Below are positions 52,021 through 61,115 of a DNA stretch of 64,000 nt, one piece after another. The position numbers and the translations under genes were made by a program. The notes under the pieces were generated by a model. It worked only from the letters and a program-made list of their open reading frames with translations, did no database searches and was not told the origin of the DNA. The stretch's first letter is position 1. Each line of letters opens with the position of its first letter. The DNA comes from Burkholderiales bacterium. GTDB taxonomy: Bacteria; Pseudomonadota; Gammaproteobacteria; Burkholderiales; SG8-41. The stretch is from contig JAHCAG010000001.1 in the NCBI GenBank assembly GCA_019635015.1, positions 131,244 to 195,243 of the forward strand, read 5' to 3'.

Positions 52021-53754
52021 ATGAAAAACCGTCAATTCGCGATTCCCGCGCTGCTGCTGTCCGCAATGCTGGCCGGCGGCTGCGCCCTGGTCGAGCGCGG
52101 CGAACCGCGCGCCGCCATACACCGCATCGAGAGCAGGCCCGCCGCGAACGCGGTCACGACGGCGCATCCGCTGGCCACGCGTGCGGCGCTGGCCATGCTG
52201 GAACGCGGCGGATCGCCGGTCGACGCCGCGATTGCCGCGCAGATGGTGCTGGGCGCGGTCGAACCGCAGTCTTCGGGGATTGGCGGCGGATCGCTGCTGA
52301 TGATCTGGGACGCGGCGAGCGGCACCCTGACCAGTTTTGACGGGCTCGCCATGGCGCCTGCCGGCGTGACGGCAGGCCTGACCGTGGATACCGACGGCAC
52401 GCTGCTGCCGCGCACGCGTGCACAACGCGGCGGCCGCAGCGTCGGGGTGCCGGGCACGCTGCCCGCACTCAAGGCCGCGCACGACCGTTTCGGCAGGCTG
52501 CCCTGGCCGGCACTGTTTGCGCCCGCGATCCGCATCGCCGAAGAAGGTTTTCCGCTGGCGCCTTACATGCACGGCATGCTCACCGCAGACAATGCCGCGC
52601 GCCTGCACCCCGACCTGGTGCCGCTTTATTTCGGAGCCGATGGCAAGGTGCTGCCCGTGGGCACCGTCATCCGCAATCCGGCCTATGCGCAGACGCTGCG
52701 CCGCATCGCGGACAAAGGCCCGCAGGGTTTGCTCGACGACGGCGGCGCAGCGCGCATTGTTGCCGCCGCGCAGCGCGGCTTCCGCCCCTCGCTGATGACC
52801 GAACAGGACCTGCGCGCCGCCCGCGCCGTCGAGCGCGCGCCGGTGTGCGCCCCGTTTCTCGGTTATCGCGTATGCACGATGGCGCCGCCGTCCCACGGCG
52901 GCGTGGTCGTGCTGCAGATCCTGCAGATGCTCGAAGCGCTCGGCGTGAAACGCTACGATTTCGACGATCCCGCCTTCGTGCACCAGTACCTCGAAGCCGC
53001 GCGGCTGGCGCAGGCCGACCGCCGCCGCTACGTCGGCGACCCGGGCTTTGTCGATGTGCCGGTGGACGCGCTGCTGTCGGGCGATTATCTGCGCCAGCGC
53101 GCGCAGCTGATCGACATGACGCGGGCGAACCCGAAGCCGGCGCCCGGCCATCCCGCGGCCCCCGTCGCCACGACCGATTCCGACACCGGAGACCAGGGGC
53201 CCGCCACCAGCCAGCTCGCGATCGCCGACGCCCGGGGCAACGTGCTGTCAATGACAACCACCATCAATCTCAACTTCGGCTCGCGGCTGATGGTTGATGG
53301 TTATGTGCTCAACAATGCGCTCAACCTGTTCAGTCCGGCGCCGCAACCGGGCCGGCGCATCGCGAACCAGATGGAAGCTCACAAGCGGCCATCAACCGCG
53401 ATGGCACCGTCCATCGTGTTCGATCCCGCGGGACGGGTGGTGGCCGCAGGCGGCTCGGCGGGAGGCCCCTACATCCCCGGTTACATTGCGACCAGCCTGA
53501 TCGAGATGCTGGCGAACGGCCGCACGCCGGCGCAGGCGCTTGCGCGCGGCCACGTGTCGGGGTTTGCGCCGATGAACAGGGTGCGCGTGGAGCAGGGCAC
53601 TGCCGCGGAAAAGCTGCTGCCGGCACTGGCGGAAAAAGGGCATGAGGTCGAAGTGCGCAGCCTGCTCAGCGGCCAGGGTTTCCTGCTGCGGCGTGAAGCG
53701 GGCTGGCTGGGTGCGTCGGATCCGCGCCGCGACGGTGTGGCGGAGGGGTGGTAA
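52021..53754 (+). CDS. Gamma-glutamyltransferase family lipoprotein
   Basis: 577 residues. Lipobox LAGGC, then the GGT start (TTAHPLATRAALAMLERGGS, EPQSSGIGGGSLLMIW). The autocatalytic threonine lies in DQGPATSQLAIADARGNVLS: alignment to E. coli TTHYSVVD puts the nucleophile on the Thr of ATSQ, but the second Thr and the His are replaced. PSTAMAPSIVFDP and GGSAGGPYIPGYI correspond to the small subunit. GGT hydrolyses or transfers gamma-glutamyl groups of glutathione outside the cytoplasm. Being a lipoprotein, it may be anchored at a membrane. Confidence 0.9.
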   Translation: MKNRQFAIPALLLSAMLAGGCALVERGEPRAAIHRIESRPAANAVTTAHPLATRAALAMLERGGSPVDAAIAAQMVLGAVEPQSSGIGGGSLLMIWDAASGTLTSFDGLAMAPAGVTAGLTVDTDGTLLPRTRAQRGGRSVGVPGTLPALKAAHDRFGRLPWPALFAPAIRIAEEGFPLAPYMHGMLTADNAARLHPDLVPLYFGADGKVLPVGTVIRNPAYAQTLRRIADKGPQGLLDDGGAARIVAAAQRGFRPSLMTEQDLRAARAVERAPVCAPFLGYRVCTMAPPSHGGVVVLQILQMLEALGVKRYDFDDPAFVHQYLEAARLAQADRRRYVGDPGFVDVPVDALLSGDYLRQRAQLIDMTRANPKPAPGHPAAPVATTDSDTGDQGPATSQLAIADARGNVLSMTTTINLNFGSRLMVDGYVLNNALNLFSPAPQPGRRIANQMEAHKRPSTAMAPSIVFDPAGRVVAAGGSAGGPYIPGYIATSLIEMLANGRTPAQALARGHVSGFAPMNRVRVEQGTAAEKLLPALAEKGHEVEVRSLLSGQGFLLRREAGWLGASDPRRDGVAEGW

Positions 53755-53899
53755 AGCGGGCGGCGCGCTGCGTCAGTCGCGCCTGCCGGGTCACGGGCCA
53801 TCCGGACGGATGGAGAACGGCATTGATTCCACTCAATATCGGAACCACTTGAATTTTCACGGGCAGCAATTCTCCCGGCCACGTAAAGGAAACGCGTCC

Positions 53900-54412
53900 A
53901 TGCCGACCAAACCGCTGGATCGACTGATTTTTGCACAGGGCGGGCTCTGCTTTTTCTGCAAGGAGCCCTTGCCCAAGGGTGAAGAAAGTGTCGAACACCT
54001 CGTCGCCAGCGCCAATGGCGGTAACAGCAACCTGGAAAACTGTGTTGCCTGCTGCAAGACGGTGAACCGGTTGCTGGGCAGCATGTCGCTGAAGGAAAAA
54101 TTCCAGGTTGTGCTCAATCAACGCGGTGAATTCAATTGTCCCGCGCGCACGGTCAAAACAGGTCCCGCGCCAAAAACTCCGGCAAAACCGCCCACGGCGG
54201 CGCAAACCCGCGAGCAAAGGCTCGAACTCATCGTCGCCAATTTGCGGCAGCGGGGCAGCGCAAGGCCGAGAACGCTGAAAACCCTGCGCAGCACCATTGC
54301 GGCGCTGTTCGGCAAAACACTTGCAGACAAAGAGCTCGATGCGCTGCTCGAAGGCCTGCAATCCGCCGGAACGATTGCCGTGGATGGCGCGAAGCTGACT
54401 TATGACCTATAA
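53900..54412 (+). CDS. HNH-type endonuclease domain protein
   Basis: 170 residues. The first 60 form an HNH/zinc fold: GGLCFFCKEPLP, ESVEHLVASANGGNSNLENC and ACCKTVN (two Cys pairs, EH and N). A Pro/Ala linker leads to a helical C-terminal domain (TLKTLRSTIAALFGKTLADK). AAGGA precedes the ATG. Two genes downstream is an Mrr-like protein; both could be nucleic-acid processing enzymes. Confidence 0.85.
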   Translation: MPTKPLDRLIFAQGGLCFFCKEPLPKGEESVEHLVASANGGNSNLENCVACCKTVNRLLGSMSLKEKFQVVLNQRGEFNCPARTVKTGPAPKTPAKPPTAAQTREQRLELIVANLRQRGSARPRTLKTLRSTIAALFGKTLADKELDALLEGLQSAGTIAVDGAKLTYDL

Positions 54413-54516
54413 AAGCCGCAGCGGATATCCGTCCATCCCTGCCTGCCTCTCCCGGCGGGTGGATAAAAATCAACAAACCAGTCAAACCACTGGTGAACAG
54501 ATCCGAGGCGCAAGGC

Positions 54517-55071
54517 ATGAAATTTAAAATACCCGAGAACTCAATATTCGCAATGCTGCAGCGCCAGAGCTGGTGGGTGAGCGCGCTGGTTGCGCTCGCC
54601 ACCTTCGTGGTGGTGCAGAACTTCGTGCCCTGGGGTTATGCATTGTTCGCGACCCTGCCCTTCACCGTCATCACGTTGATGGTCGCCTGGAAACAGGTCT
54701 TCGGGCCCACCGGCGCGCGGGTGGAGAAAGCGCTGGAGAAAACCCGCGGCATGTCCTGGGAGGATTTTGCGCAGGCTCTGGAGCGGGGCTACAAGGCCGA
54801 GGGTTACACCGTGCAGCGGGTCGATGGTGTGGCGGATTTCGAGCTGGAGAAACTGGGTTACCTGACGCTGGTGAGTGCGCGGCGCTGGAAGGCTGCGCGC
54901 ACGGGCATCGAGCCGCTGAAGGAATTGGCCGCGGCCGGCGAAAAACGTGAAGCGAGGGAATGCCAGTATGCGGTGGCGGGAGAGTTGACGGAGCAGGCGC
55001 GGGCGTTCGCGAAGCAGAAAGGCGTGAAGCTGGTGGAGGGGGCGGAACTCGCGAGGCTGGTTCGCGGGTAG
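54517..55071 (+). CDS. Membrane-bound Mrr-like restriction endonuclease family protein
   Basis: 184 residues: two transmembrane helices (WWVSALVALATFVVVQNFV, YALFATLPFTVITLMVAW), then a Mrr-type domain beginning MSWEDFAQALERGYKAEGYTV with DFELEKLGYLTLVSARRWKA. The catalytic D-x-(E/Q)xK core is only partly visible (VADFELEK; ARRWKA in place of QxK), so nuclease activity is doubtful. The ATG at 54517 (MKFKIPENSIFAML) fits the family better than a GTG at 54493. Confidence 0.75.
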   Translation: MKFKIPENSIFAMLQRQSWWVSALVALATFVVVQNFVPWGYALFATLPFTVITLMVAWKQVFGPTGARVEKALEKTRGMSWEDFAQALERGYKAEGYTVQRVDGVADFELEKLGYLTLVSARRWKAARTGIEPLKELAAAGEKREARECQYAVAGELTEQARAFAKQKGVKLVEGAELARLVRG

Positions 55072-55278
55072 ACCGGGAGCCAAACAGGGCCGGTTCACAC
55101 TGTCCACTCAGATTGGCCCGTACTGATGCGGCGCTGCAAGAACAGCCTGCTGCCTGGCTGGACCTGAATCCGAATCCGTTTTGACCGCGTTGGAAAACTT
55201 ATCAGGAATCCGGCGGTCACATGACCATAAAACCTGCCCTTCGCCGGCAGGCATATCGACCCATCAGGAGGAGGCAGC

Positions 55279-55896
55279 ATGCCAATCGGCAATTCCGGCA
55301 TTGCAGGGGTGCCGCTGCAGGAAGACGAGAAGCCCGAGCTCAGGGAAGTCGTCATGGGCCTGCACTGGGCCCCCTTGGAAGACTACGCAAAAGTGCATCC
55401 GGAGAATCTGGACGCCCTCTGCGTCCTGTTCGATCGGGAGCAGCAGATCGTCGAAATCATCCATCCGGGCAACCCGCGCAGCAGCAACGGCAGCGTCGTC
55501 CATACCGGCGACTCTCGAACCGGGGCCAGTCAATGGGACGATGAAAGGATTTTCGTTTTTCTCGAGGCCTTGCCGGCGGATGTCACGACCCTCGTGTTCA
55601 TCGTGGCCAGCGTCACGGGCAAGCCCATCCGCGAAGTCCGTGGCGCCTCCTGTCACATCAGTGATCACGCCACGGAATACCAGTGGGTCAACATGGAGCT
55701 GACGACACTCGACACGCAAACGACGTGCTGCGTCGCCACCCTCTCCCGCAGCCTGACGGGCTGGGAAATATCCCCGACCGCGCAAGACATCAACCGTGAA
55801 AACCAAGCGCAATCGGCCGCCCTGGCCGCGTTGCGGCAGTTTGAATTCGCGCGCAGCCATGAATTGATCCGGGCGATGGGCATCAAATCAGAGTAA
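55279..55896 (+). CDS. TerD family protein
   Basis: 205 residues. GLHWAPLEDYAKVHPENLDALCVLFDREQ and NPRSSNGSVVHTGDSRTGASQWDDERIFVFLEALP follow the TerD/TerZ pattern, including the acidic DSR and WDDE calcium-binding segments. TerD proteins bind Ca2+ and belong to stress or phage-resistance systems. No other ter genes are adjacent. GGAGG precedes the ATG. Confidence 0.92.
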   Translation: MPIGNSGIAGVPLQEDEKPELREVVMGLHWAPLEDYAKVHPENLDALCVLFDREQQIVEIIHPGNPRSSNGSVVHTGDSRTGASQWDDERIFVFLEALPADVTTLVFIVASVTGKPIREVRGASCHISDHATEYQWVNMELTTLDTQTTCCVATLSRSLTGWEISPTAQDINRENQAQSAALAALRQFEFARSHELIRAMGIKSE

Positions 55897-55937
55897 GCCG
55901 CTCAGCCCGGCCTTGCCTTTTCGTTACTGGAGAGTCC

Positions 55938-56831
55938 ATGGATTCCATCGAGTCCCGCATCACCGTCAAGCGTCTGCACCCGCTGTTCGTGGCCGAGGTG
56001 AGCGGCATCGATCTGAAGCTGCCGCTGTCGCGCGAGGATTTCCGCGTCATCTGGGAAGCCTTCAACGATCACCAGGTGCTGGTGTTCCGCGACCAGCATT
56101 TTGACGACGACTCACAGATCGCGTTCTGCCGGCACTTCGGTGAACTCGAAACCATGATCGCGCACCCCGGCAACGACTGGAACCCCGGGCACATTTCGGT
56201 CATGACCAATCTCGGCAAGGACGGCAATTTCCTGCCGCCGGATGCTCCGGCGATGGTGCACCGGGCGCGCAACGAGGACTGGCACAGCGACAGCTCCTTC
56301 AAGCCGGTGGCGGCGCTGGCCTCGATGCTCGCGGCGCGCATCGTGCCGCCGGTCGGCGGCAACACCGATTTAGCCAGCGCCAGGGCGGCCTGGGCGGATT
56401 TACCCACCGAACGCCAGGCCGCGCTGGAAGGTTTGACGGCACTGCACCGCATGACGCTGCGGGACGCCGCCAGGGACAAGGGTTACAAGGAAGAAGACAA
56501 GCAGCGCCATGTCGTCACGCACCCGCTGGTGCGGGCAAACCCGGTCAACGGCCGCAAGGCGCTCTACGTCGGCGCGCATGCGCAGGAGATCGTCGGCATG
56601 CCGCCGGAGGAAGGCGCCCGGCTGATCGACGAGCTGACGGCCCATTGCACACAACCGCAGTATGTCTACAGCCACTCCTGGCGCGACGGCGACGCCGTGC
56701 TCTGGGACAACCGCTGCACGCTGCACCGCGCGACAGCGTTCGAGACGGCAAAATACAAGCGCAAGCTGCACCGCACGACCATTGCTGGCAAGTCACCTGA
56801 TAGCGCGTTTGCGACGGTGCCGGGGGAGTAA
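55938..56831 (+). CDS. TauD/TfdA family 2-oxoglutarate-dependent dioxygenase
   Basis: 297 residues. The iron ligands are H116-x-D118 (EDWHSDSSF) and H263 (NRCTLHRATAF); Arg279 in HRTTIAG binds 2-oxoglutarate. This resembles TfdA/TauD relatives that hydroxylate herbicides or sulfonates. Soluble. Forty-one bp after the TerD gene but functionally unrelated. Substrate unknown. Confidence 0.93.
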   Translation: MDSIESRITVKRLHPLFVAEVSGIDLKLPLSREDFRVIWEAFNDHQVLVFRDQHFDDDSQIAFCRHFGELETMIAHPGNDWNPGHISVMTNLGKDGNFLPPDAPAMVHRARNEDWHSDSSFKPVAALASMLAARIVPPVGGNTDLASARAAWADLPTERQAALEGLTALHRMTLRDAARDKGYKEEDKQRHVVTHPLVRANPVNGRKALYVGAHAQEIVGMPPEEGARLIDELTAHCTQPQYVYSHSWRDGDAVLWDNRCTLHRATAFETAKYKRKLHRTTIAGKSPDSAFATVPGE

Positions 56832-56884
56832 GGATAGGGGGGTGGTGTCTGACCCTTTTATTCCCTTCAGTCGCAGGCGCGTCT

Positions 56885-58030
56885 TTATTCAAGCTCGATC
56901 GCGTCAAGGATCGCGCGGCACAGATAAACCTTGCCCCAGCGCTTTTCGCCCAGACGTTCCAGTATGCCTTTCGCAGCCAGGAGCTCCACGGCTTTTCTCG
57001 CAGTGGGGTTTGACACGTTGAGCAATACTGCTGCTCGCGCCACGGTCACGTAGGGATTGGTGAACAGCGCGTCGACCAATTCGAGGGCGCGCGGCTTGTC
57101 TTTGACGAGCGCACGGAATTTTTCGCGAATGCCGAGCAGTTCCGCCGACTGCTTGGCGGCTTCCGTGGCGATCCGGTTCACACCGGTGATGAAGTAACGA
57201 ATCCATGCGTTCCAGTCGCCGTGGGTGCGAACGCGCTGCAGCAGGTCGTAATAGTCCTGCCGGTGTTCTTCGATGTAAGCCGAGAGGTACAGCAGCGGCT
57301 GGTTCAGGCGTTTGCGTTCGATCAGGAACAGCGTGATCAGCAGCCGGCCCACGCGGCCATTGCCGTCAAGGAAGGGGTGAATGGCTTCAAACTGCTGATG
57401 CATGATCGCGCATTGCACCAGATCGGGCATGGCATCGCGGACATGAATGAATTGTTCCCAGTCGTGCAGACATTCATTCATGGCATCCACGGGCGGCGGC
57501 ACATAGGCCGCTGTCACCGGCGTGCTGCCCTGCGGTCCGATCCAGTTCTGGGAGCGGCGGAATTCCCCCGGCGTGGCCTTGTCGCCGCGCACGCCTTTCA
57601 TCAACCGCTCATGGATTTCACGCACCAGGCGTAGCGACAAGGGCAGTTCGTCCAGGCGTTTGATGCCGAACTCCAGCGCGGAAACGTAATTCCGCACCTC
57701 GCGCACATCATCATGCGGCCTGGGTGCCGAGTGTTCGCCGCCCATTTCGTCGATCAGCAGATCGGAAAGACTGGCGCGCGTGCCTTCTATGCGGGATGAC
57801 AGTACCGCCTCGCGCCGGACCCAGGGTGCGATCAACAAATGAGGATTGGGCAGTATCCGGCCGATACCGGACAGCTCGGAGAGCGCGGCATCGGCCTTCG
57901 AGAGCAGCAGCACCAGATCGGGGTCGTATTGCAGCTTCGGCGGCAGCGGAGCCGGAATAAAGGCCGCATAGCCCTGAGGGTGCTCGATAACGCGCCCAGC
58001 GTCAGAAGATAAAAAATCATTAATATTCAA
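56885..58030 (-). CDS. Fic family protein (AMPylase-type) with N-terminal inhibitory motif
   Basis: 381 residues. The Fic core HPFLDGNGRVGR is at 218-229 and complete. An N-terminal helix has SSRIEGT (78-84) with inhibitory Glu82, so it is a class II, self-inhibited Fic enzyme. The C-terminal winged helix (VTVARAAVLLNVSNPTARKAVE) is of the type that binds DNA. Such proteins may regulate their own genes. Upstream are three CTTT(C/G)AAAG elements. Confidence 0.95.
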   Translation of the reverse strand: MNINDFLSSDAGRVIEHPQGYAAFIPAPLPPKLQYDPDLVLLLSKADAALSELSGIGRILPNPHLLIAPWVRREAVLSSRIEGTRASLSDLLIDEMGGEHSAPRPHDDVREVRNYVSALEFGIKRLDELPLSLRLVREIHERLMKGVRGDKATPGEFRRSQNWIGPQGSTPVTAAYVPPPVDAMNECLHDWEQFIHVRDAMPDLVQCAIMHQQFEAIHPFLDGNGRVGRLLITLFLIERKRLNQPLLYLSAYIEEHRQDYYDLLQRVRTHGDWNAWIRYFITGVNRIATEAAKQSAELLGIREKFRALVKDKPRALELVDALFTNPYVTVARAAVLLNVSNPTARKAVELLAAKGILERLGEKRWGKVYLCRAILDAIELE

Positions 58031-58037
58031 ACAGTTA

Positions 58038-58101
58038 GCCTTTTAAAAAGGCTTTCAAAGCCTTTTAAGCTTTGAAAGAAATTTAGCTTATTCTTTCAAA
58101 G
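58038..58101. promoter_or_regulatory. Operator-like repeats upstream of fic
   Basis: Within the AT-rich leader, GCCTTTT-A-AAAAGGC (58038-58052) is a perfect inverted repeat. CTTTCAAAG (58052), CTTTGAAAG (58070) and CTTTCAAAG (58093) are three odd palindromes spaced 18 and 23 bp. Likely binding sites for the winged-helix part of the Fic protein or another regulator. Confidence 0.5.
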
Positions 58102-58200
58102 ATCGGATGGCACTGCAACACCTGCTTCAATACACCTGGTTTGCAAGGTTATTGCGTGTTGATTTTATGGACCAGCTGCCGAAGCACAGCATTGCTGCGC

Positions 58201-58320
58201 GCCGCTGTCATCGGTGATGCGGATCAGCAGGGCGCTGCGCGAAGTCAGCGTCCGCCAGGAATTGCGCACCGGTTTGGCAATGGGGGCATCAAGCACAAAG
58301 GTGCTGATCTCGCGGATGCG
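58201..58320 (-). pseudogene. N-terminal fragment of a mandelate racemase/muconate lactonizing enzyme gene
   Basis: On the minus strand 40 codons read RIREISTFVLDAPIAKPV then RNSWRTLTSRSALLIRITDD, the canonical N-terminal strand pattern of this family. There is no start codon, and the similarity stops at about 58201, followed by an unrelated frame and a stop at 58165. It is a decayed fragment, not a gene, and not derived from the paralogue at 46747 in any close sense. Confidence 0.6.
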
Positions 58321-58391
58321 GCCACGCGCCGGCCTTTGCAGCGTAGCGACAGGGCAGGCGCTTGAAGATCACGCCGCCGAAGCGGCCGCCC

Positions 58392-59498
58392 TCAGGTCTG
58401 CGCCTTGACGTCCAACTGGTGCGCCTTGCGCCCGCCGCGCACCATCTTCGGTTCCTTGAGCTGTCCGCCGACCATCAGCGCGGCCATGTCCACCGCGCGT
58501 GCCACCAGACCCTGAGCGCCTTCGCGCAGGGTCTGTGATTCCTGCACGTAGCGCATGTTGTTTTCCATGTCCTCCGCGCTCCAGCCGCGCGAGTGCGCGA
58601 TGTAGGGAAACTGCGGGAACTGGCAGCCGATCTCGGCAAAAAATCCGAGCATCTGTCCGGCCACGCCCTGCACATTGTCCTGGCCGCCGGTGATGATGAA
58701 GGCCGCGGCCTTGTTCTTCAGCAGGTGCCTGTCGGCGATGGTTTCCTGGTTCTGGATGCAGTTCATCCGCTCGACCATCTTGTAGTACAGGCTGCTCGCC
58801 GCGCCCCAGCGGATCGGCGTGGCGATCAGCAGCACGTCGGCCCAGTGCACGAAGGCCTCGTAGACGCGGTCGAGCTGGTCATCCGGATCCATCTGCGTGA
58901 TCGAACACGGCCAGGTGCAGGCGCGCGCGCTCTTCGAGTAAAAACCCTCGCAGGCGCGGAAGCTGAGCTCGTTCAGGCGGATCAGCTGCGTCTCGCAGCC
59001 CAGCGCGGATTTTGCATGGGCGATGGCCACTTCGAGCAGCGCATCGGAGGTGCTGTAGCGCGGATGTTCGGCGGTCATCACCGTGGTGGAGATGCCGGCG
59101 ACCCGGATCGGCCCCGGTGCACGCACCGCCTCGCGCGCAAGCGGGTGCGGCGCGTGGGGTTTGCGCTTGCGTGGGGTCGCCGGCGTGGTGTTGACCAGCA
59201 CACGGCCGCCCTCGACCCTGACCTCGTGCGCAGGCACCTTGTCCGCTTCGAAGCCCGGCTCGCCTTCGCCGGTGCGGCAGTGGAACTTCCAGTAGTGCCA
59301 GGGGCAGACCACGTAGTCGCCTTCGAGGCGGCCTTCGCCGAGCGGGCCGCCGACGTGGTTGCACGAACCCGAGATCGCGCTGAAACGGCCGTCCTTGTGC
59401 ACCAGCGCAATGCGGGTCTTGCCCAGCATCACCTGCTGCAGGGCTTGCTGTTGAAGTTCGGCGGCGCTGCCGACGTCGATCCAGTCTGCCTTGTCCAT
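58392..59498 (-). CDS. Rieske [2Fe-2S] domain fused to a flavodoxin-like NAD(P)H-dependent reductase
   Basis: 368 residues. Residues 1-105 are a Rieske domain with C46-N-H48 and C65-P-W-H68. After a Lys/Pro linker (TPRKRKPHAPH), residues about 125-360 form an FMN-reductase-like flavodoxin fold (IRVAGISTTVMTAEH; VLLIATPIRWGAASSLYYKM; IITGGQDNVQGVAGQ). The fusion suggests direct electron transfer between FMN and the iron-sulfur cluster. The ATG at 59498 is used; a GTG at 59513 would overlap the upstream gene. Confidence 0.88.
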   Translation of the reverse strand: MDKADWIDVGSAAELQQQALQQVMLGKTRIALVHKDGRFSAISGSCNHVGGPLGEGRLEGDYVVCPWHYWKFHCRTGEGEPGFEADKVPAHEVRVEGGRVLVNTTPATPRKRKPHAPHPLAREAVRAPGPIRVAGISTTVMTAEHPRYSTSDALLEVAIAHAKSALGCETQLIRLNELSFRACEGFYSKSARACTWPCSITQMDPDDQLDRVYEAFVHWADVLLIATPIRWGAASSLYYKMVERMNCIQNQETIADRHLLKNKAAAFIITGGQDNVQGVAGQMLGFFAEIGCQFPQFPYIAHSRGWSAEDMENNMRYVQESQTLREGAQGLVARAVDMAALMVGGQLKEPKMVRGGRKAHQLDVKAQT

Positions 59499-59505
59499 GT
59501 CGGGA

Positions 59506-60096
59506 TTATGCACGCAGTGTCGCGAGGAACTGGCCGAAGCACACCAGCCCCGCGGGCCACACGCCGAGCTTCGCGTCGGAACCGAGGTGGCCGTTCATGC
59601 CGGCATCAAAGAACTGCGAGCCCCAGGCCTCAGCGAATAGCTGCGCGCGTTCGAAGCTGACGCGTTCATCATTGCGGCTGGCGACGACGGCGGAGGGGTA
59701 GGGCAGGCGTTTGAGGATCATGCCGCCGAAACCCTGCAGCGGGCTGACGGTGCCCGGCGGCATTGGCCGGTCGCGGTCGCTGGGCGCCACGAAAAACACA
59801 CCGGCAATCTTTTTCACCAGCCCGGGCTGCTCGAAGCTCCACTTCACCACCAGCGTGGTGCCCGCGCTGTGCGGCACCAGCACCACCGGCTTCGGTGCGC
59901 GGTTTACATAGTCCGTCAGTGTTGCGGCCCAAGCGTCATAGACCGGATGGTCCCAGTCCGCCTGCTGCACGCGTGTGAACTCGGGGAAGGCCTGTTCCCA
60001 GTGGGTGTGCCAGTGATCCGGTCCCGAGCCGTTGAGGCCGGGATGGATCAAGACGGAGAAATCCTTGCGCGTGGGCATGCGGCGAGGCCCGGTCAT
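59506..60096 (-). CDS. RBBP9/YdeN-type serine hydrolase
   Basis: 196 residues. LNGSGPDHWHTHWE near residue 21 and the nucleophile Ser77 in VPHSAGTTLV match the RBBP9 family; DAGMNGHLGSDAKLG at the C-terminus carries the catalytic His. Family members are esterases or aminopeptidase-like. It starts 3 bp after the stop of the alpha/beta hydrolase at 60100 and ends near the start of the Rieske gene, so the three form one operon. Confidence 0.92.
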   Translation of the reverse strand: MTGPRRMPTRKDFSVLIHPGLNGSGPDHWHTHWEQAFPEFTRVQQADWDHPVYDAWAATLTDYVNRAPKPVVLVPHSAGTTLVVKWSFEQPGLVKKIAGVFFVAPSDRDRPMPPGTVSPLQGFGGMILKRLPYPSAVVASRNDERVSFERAQLFAEAWGSQFFDAGMNGHLGSDAKLGVWPAGLVCFGQFLATLRA

Positions 60097-60099
60097 CGT

Positions 60100-61011
60100 T
60101 TACGGAAAAACCTGCGACATCACGGCCTGGCCGTAAGGGCCGTACGGATTCGCGAACGTTTCCTTGAGTTCGAAATGGTCATATTCCTCTGCCACGACCA
60201 GCCGGGAGGATTTTCCGGAGTCCCGCAGAGCCTTGTCAAAGTCGATGGACTGCCGCTGGAACTCCGGGGTTTCCCGTGTGCCATACAGCAGCACGACCGG
60301 TGCGACTATGCGTTCAAGGTGGCGCTGCGGGCTCAGCTTGAACTCAAGGTCGTCGTCGAATTTCACGTAAGCACTTCTGGAAGACAGCCTGACCGGGTGC
60401 AGGTCGTACATGCCGCTGCACAGGACGGCGCCGCGGATGAAGTTTGCGGGGAGGGCGGGGTCGTAGTCCTTCTTCCAGTCCGTGGTCAGCGCCACGGCGG
60501 CCAGGTGGGCGCCGGACGAATGGCCGACCAGGTAGATGCGACTCCGGTCCGCGTCCAGTTTTCCGGCATTCCGGTAGACCCAGATCAGCGAGCGGCGAAC
60601 CTGGTCCGCCAGCGTCCTCAGGCTGTCCGCGGCATCCTGCACCCAGGAAAAATCGGGGACGATGAGGTGGGCGCCGGCCTTGACGAACATTTCCGCCGCG
60701 AAGGCATTCTGGCTGGCGAGCCCCCTTCTCCATGCGCCGCCGTGGATGAATACGATAATCGGAGCGTTGCGTTCCGCTGCCGGATAGACATCCAGGCCTT
60801 CGATCGGGGCGTCGCCATAGGCATGTCTTTGTGGTGGTCCGATCCTGTCCCGGACGGCTTTGCTGGCGAGAGACATCCGCGTGCGTACATGTTCCGAATG
60901 CGGCGCATAGGCCGACTGGTTATAGACGGCATCCAGCCCGGCCTGATCATAGTGGAGGAATACCGGTTTGCCGGTGGACGGTTGAGGCGTGTGGGTATCG
61001 TTTGCAGTCAT
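60100..61011 (-). CDS. Alpha/beta hydrolase, kynurenine-formamidase/carboxylesterase-like
   Basis: 303 residues. Oxyanion motif HGGAW (90-94), nucleophile Ser165 in LVGHSSGAHLAA, and a C-terminal EEYDHFEL with the catalytic His. The HGGxW motif is shared by arylformamidases and hormone-sensitive-lipase-type esterases. The ATG at 61011 (MTANDTHTP) was chosen because upstream codons lie in gene fragments. First gene of the hydrolase-RBBP9-Rieske operon. Confidence 0.88.
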   Translation of the reverse strand: MTANDTHTPQPSTGKPVFLHYDQAGLDAVYNQSAYAPHSEHVRTRMSLASKAVRDRIGPPQRHAYGDAPIEGLDVYPAAERNAPIIVFIHGGAWRRGLASQNAFAAEMFVKAGAHLIVPDFSWVQDAADSLRTLADQVRRSLIWVYRNAGKLDADRSRIYLVGHSSGAHLAAVALTTDWKKDYDPALPANFIRGAVLCSGMYDLHPVRLSSRSAYVKFDDDLEFKLSPQRHLERIVAPVVLLYGTRETPEFQRQSIDFDKALRDSGKSSRLVVAEEYDHFELKETFANPYGPYGQAVMSQVFP

Positions 61012-61115
61012 CGGAGGTCCGGAAGTTTCAGATGGAAGCGGAATGCGAAGTTGCGGAACGCTGGAATCGGTCGATTGTAAGCATTCAACAGGGTAAGCCT
61101 GAGTCCGGGCCCCGC

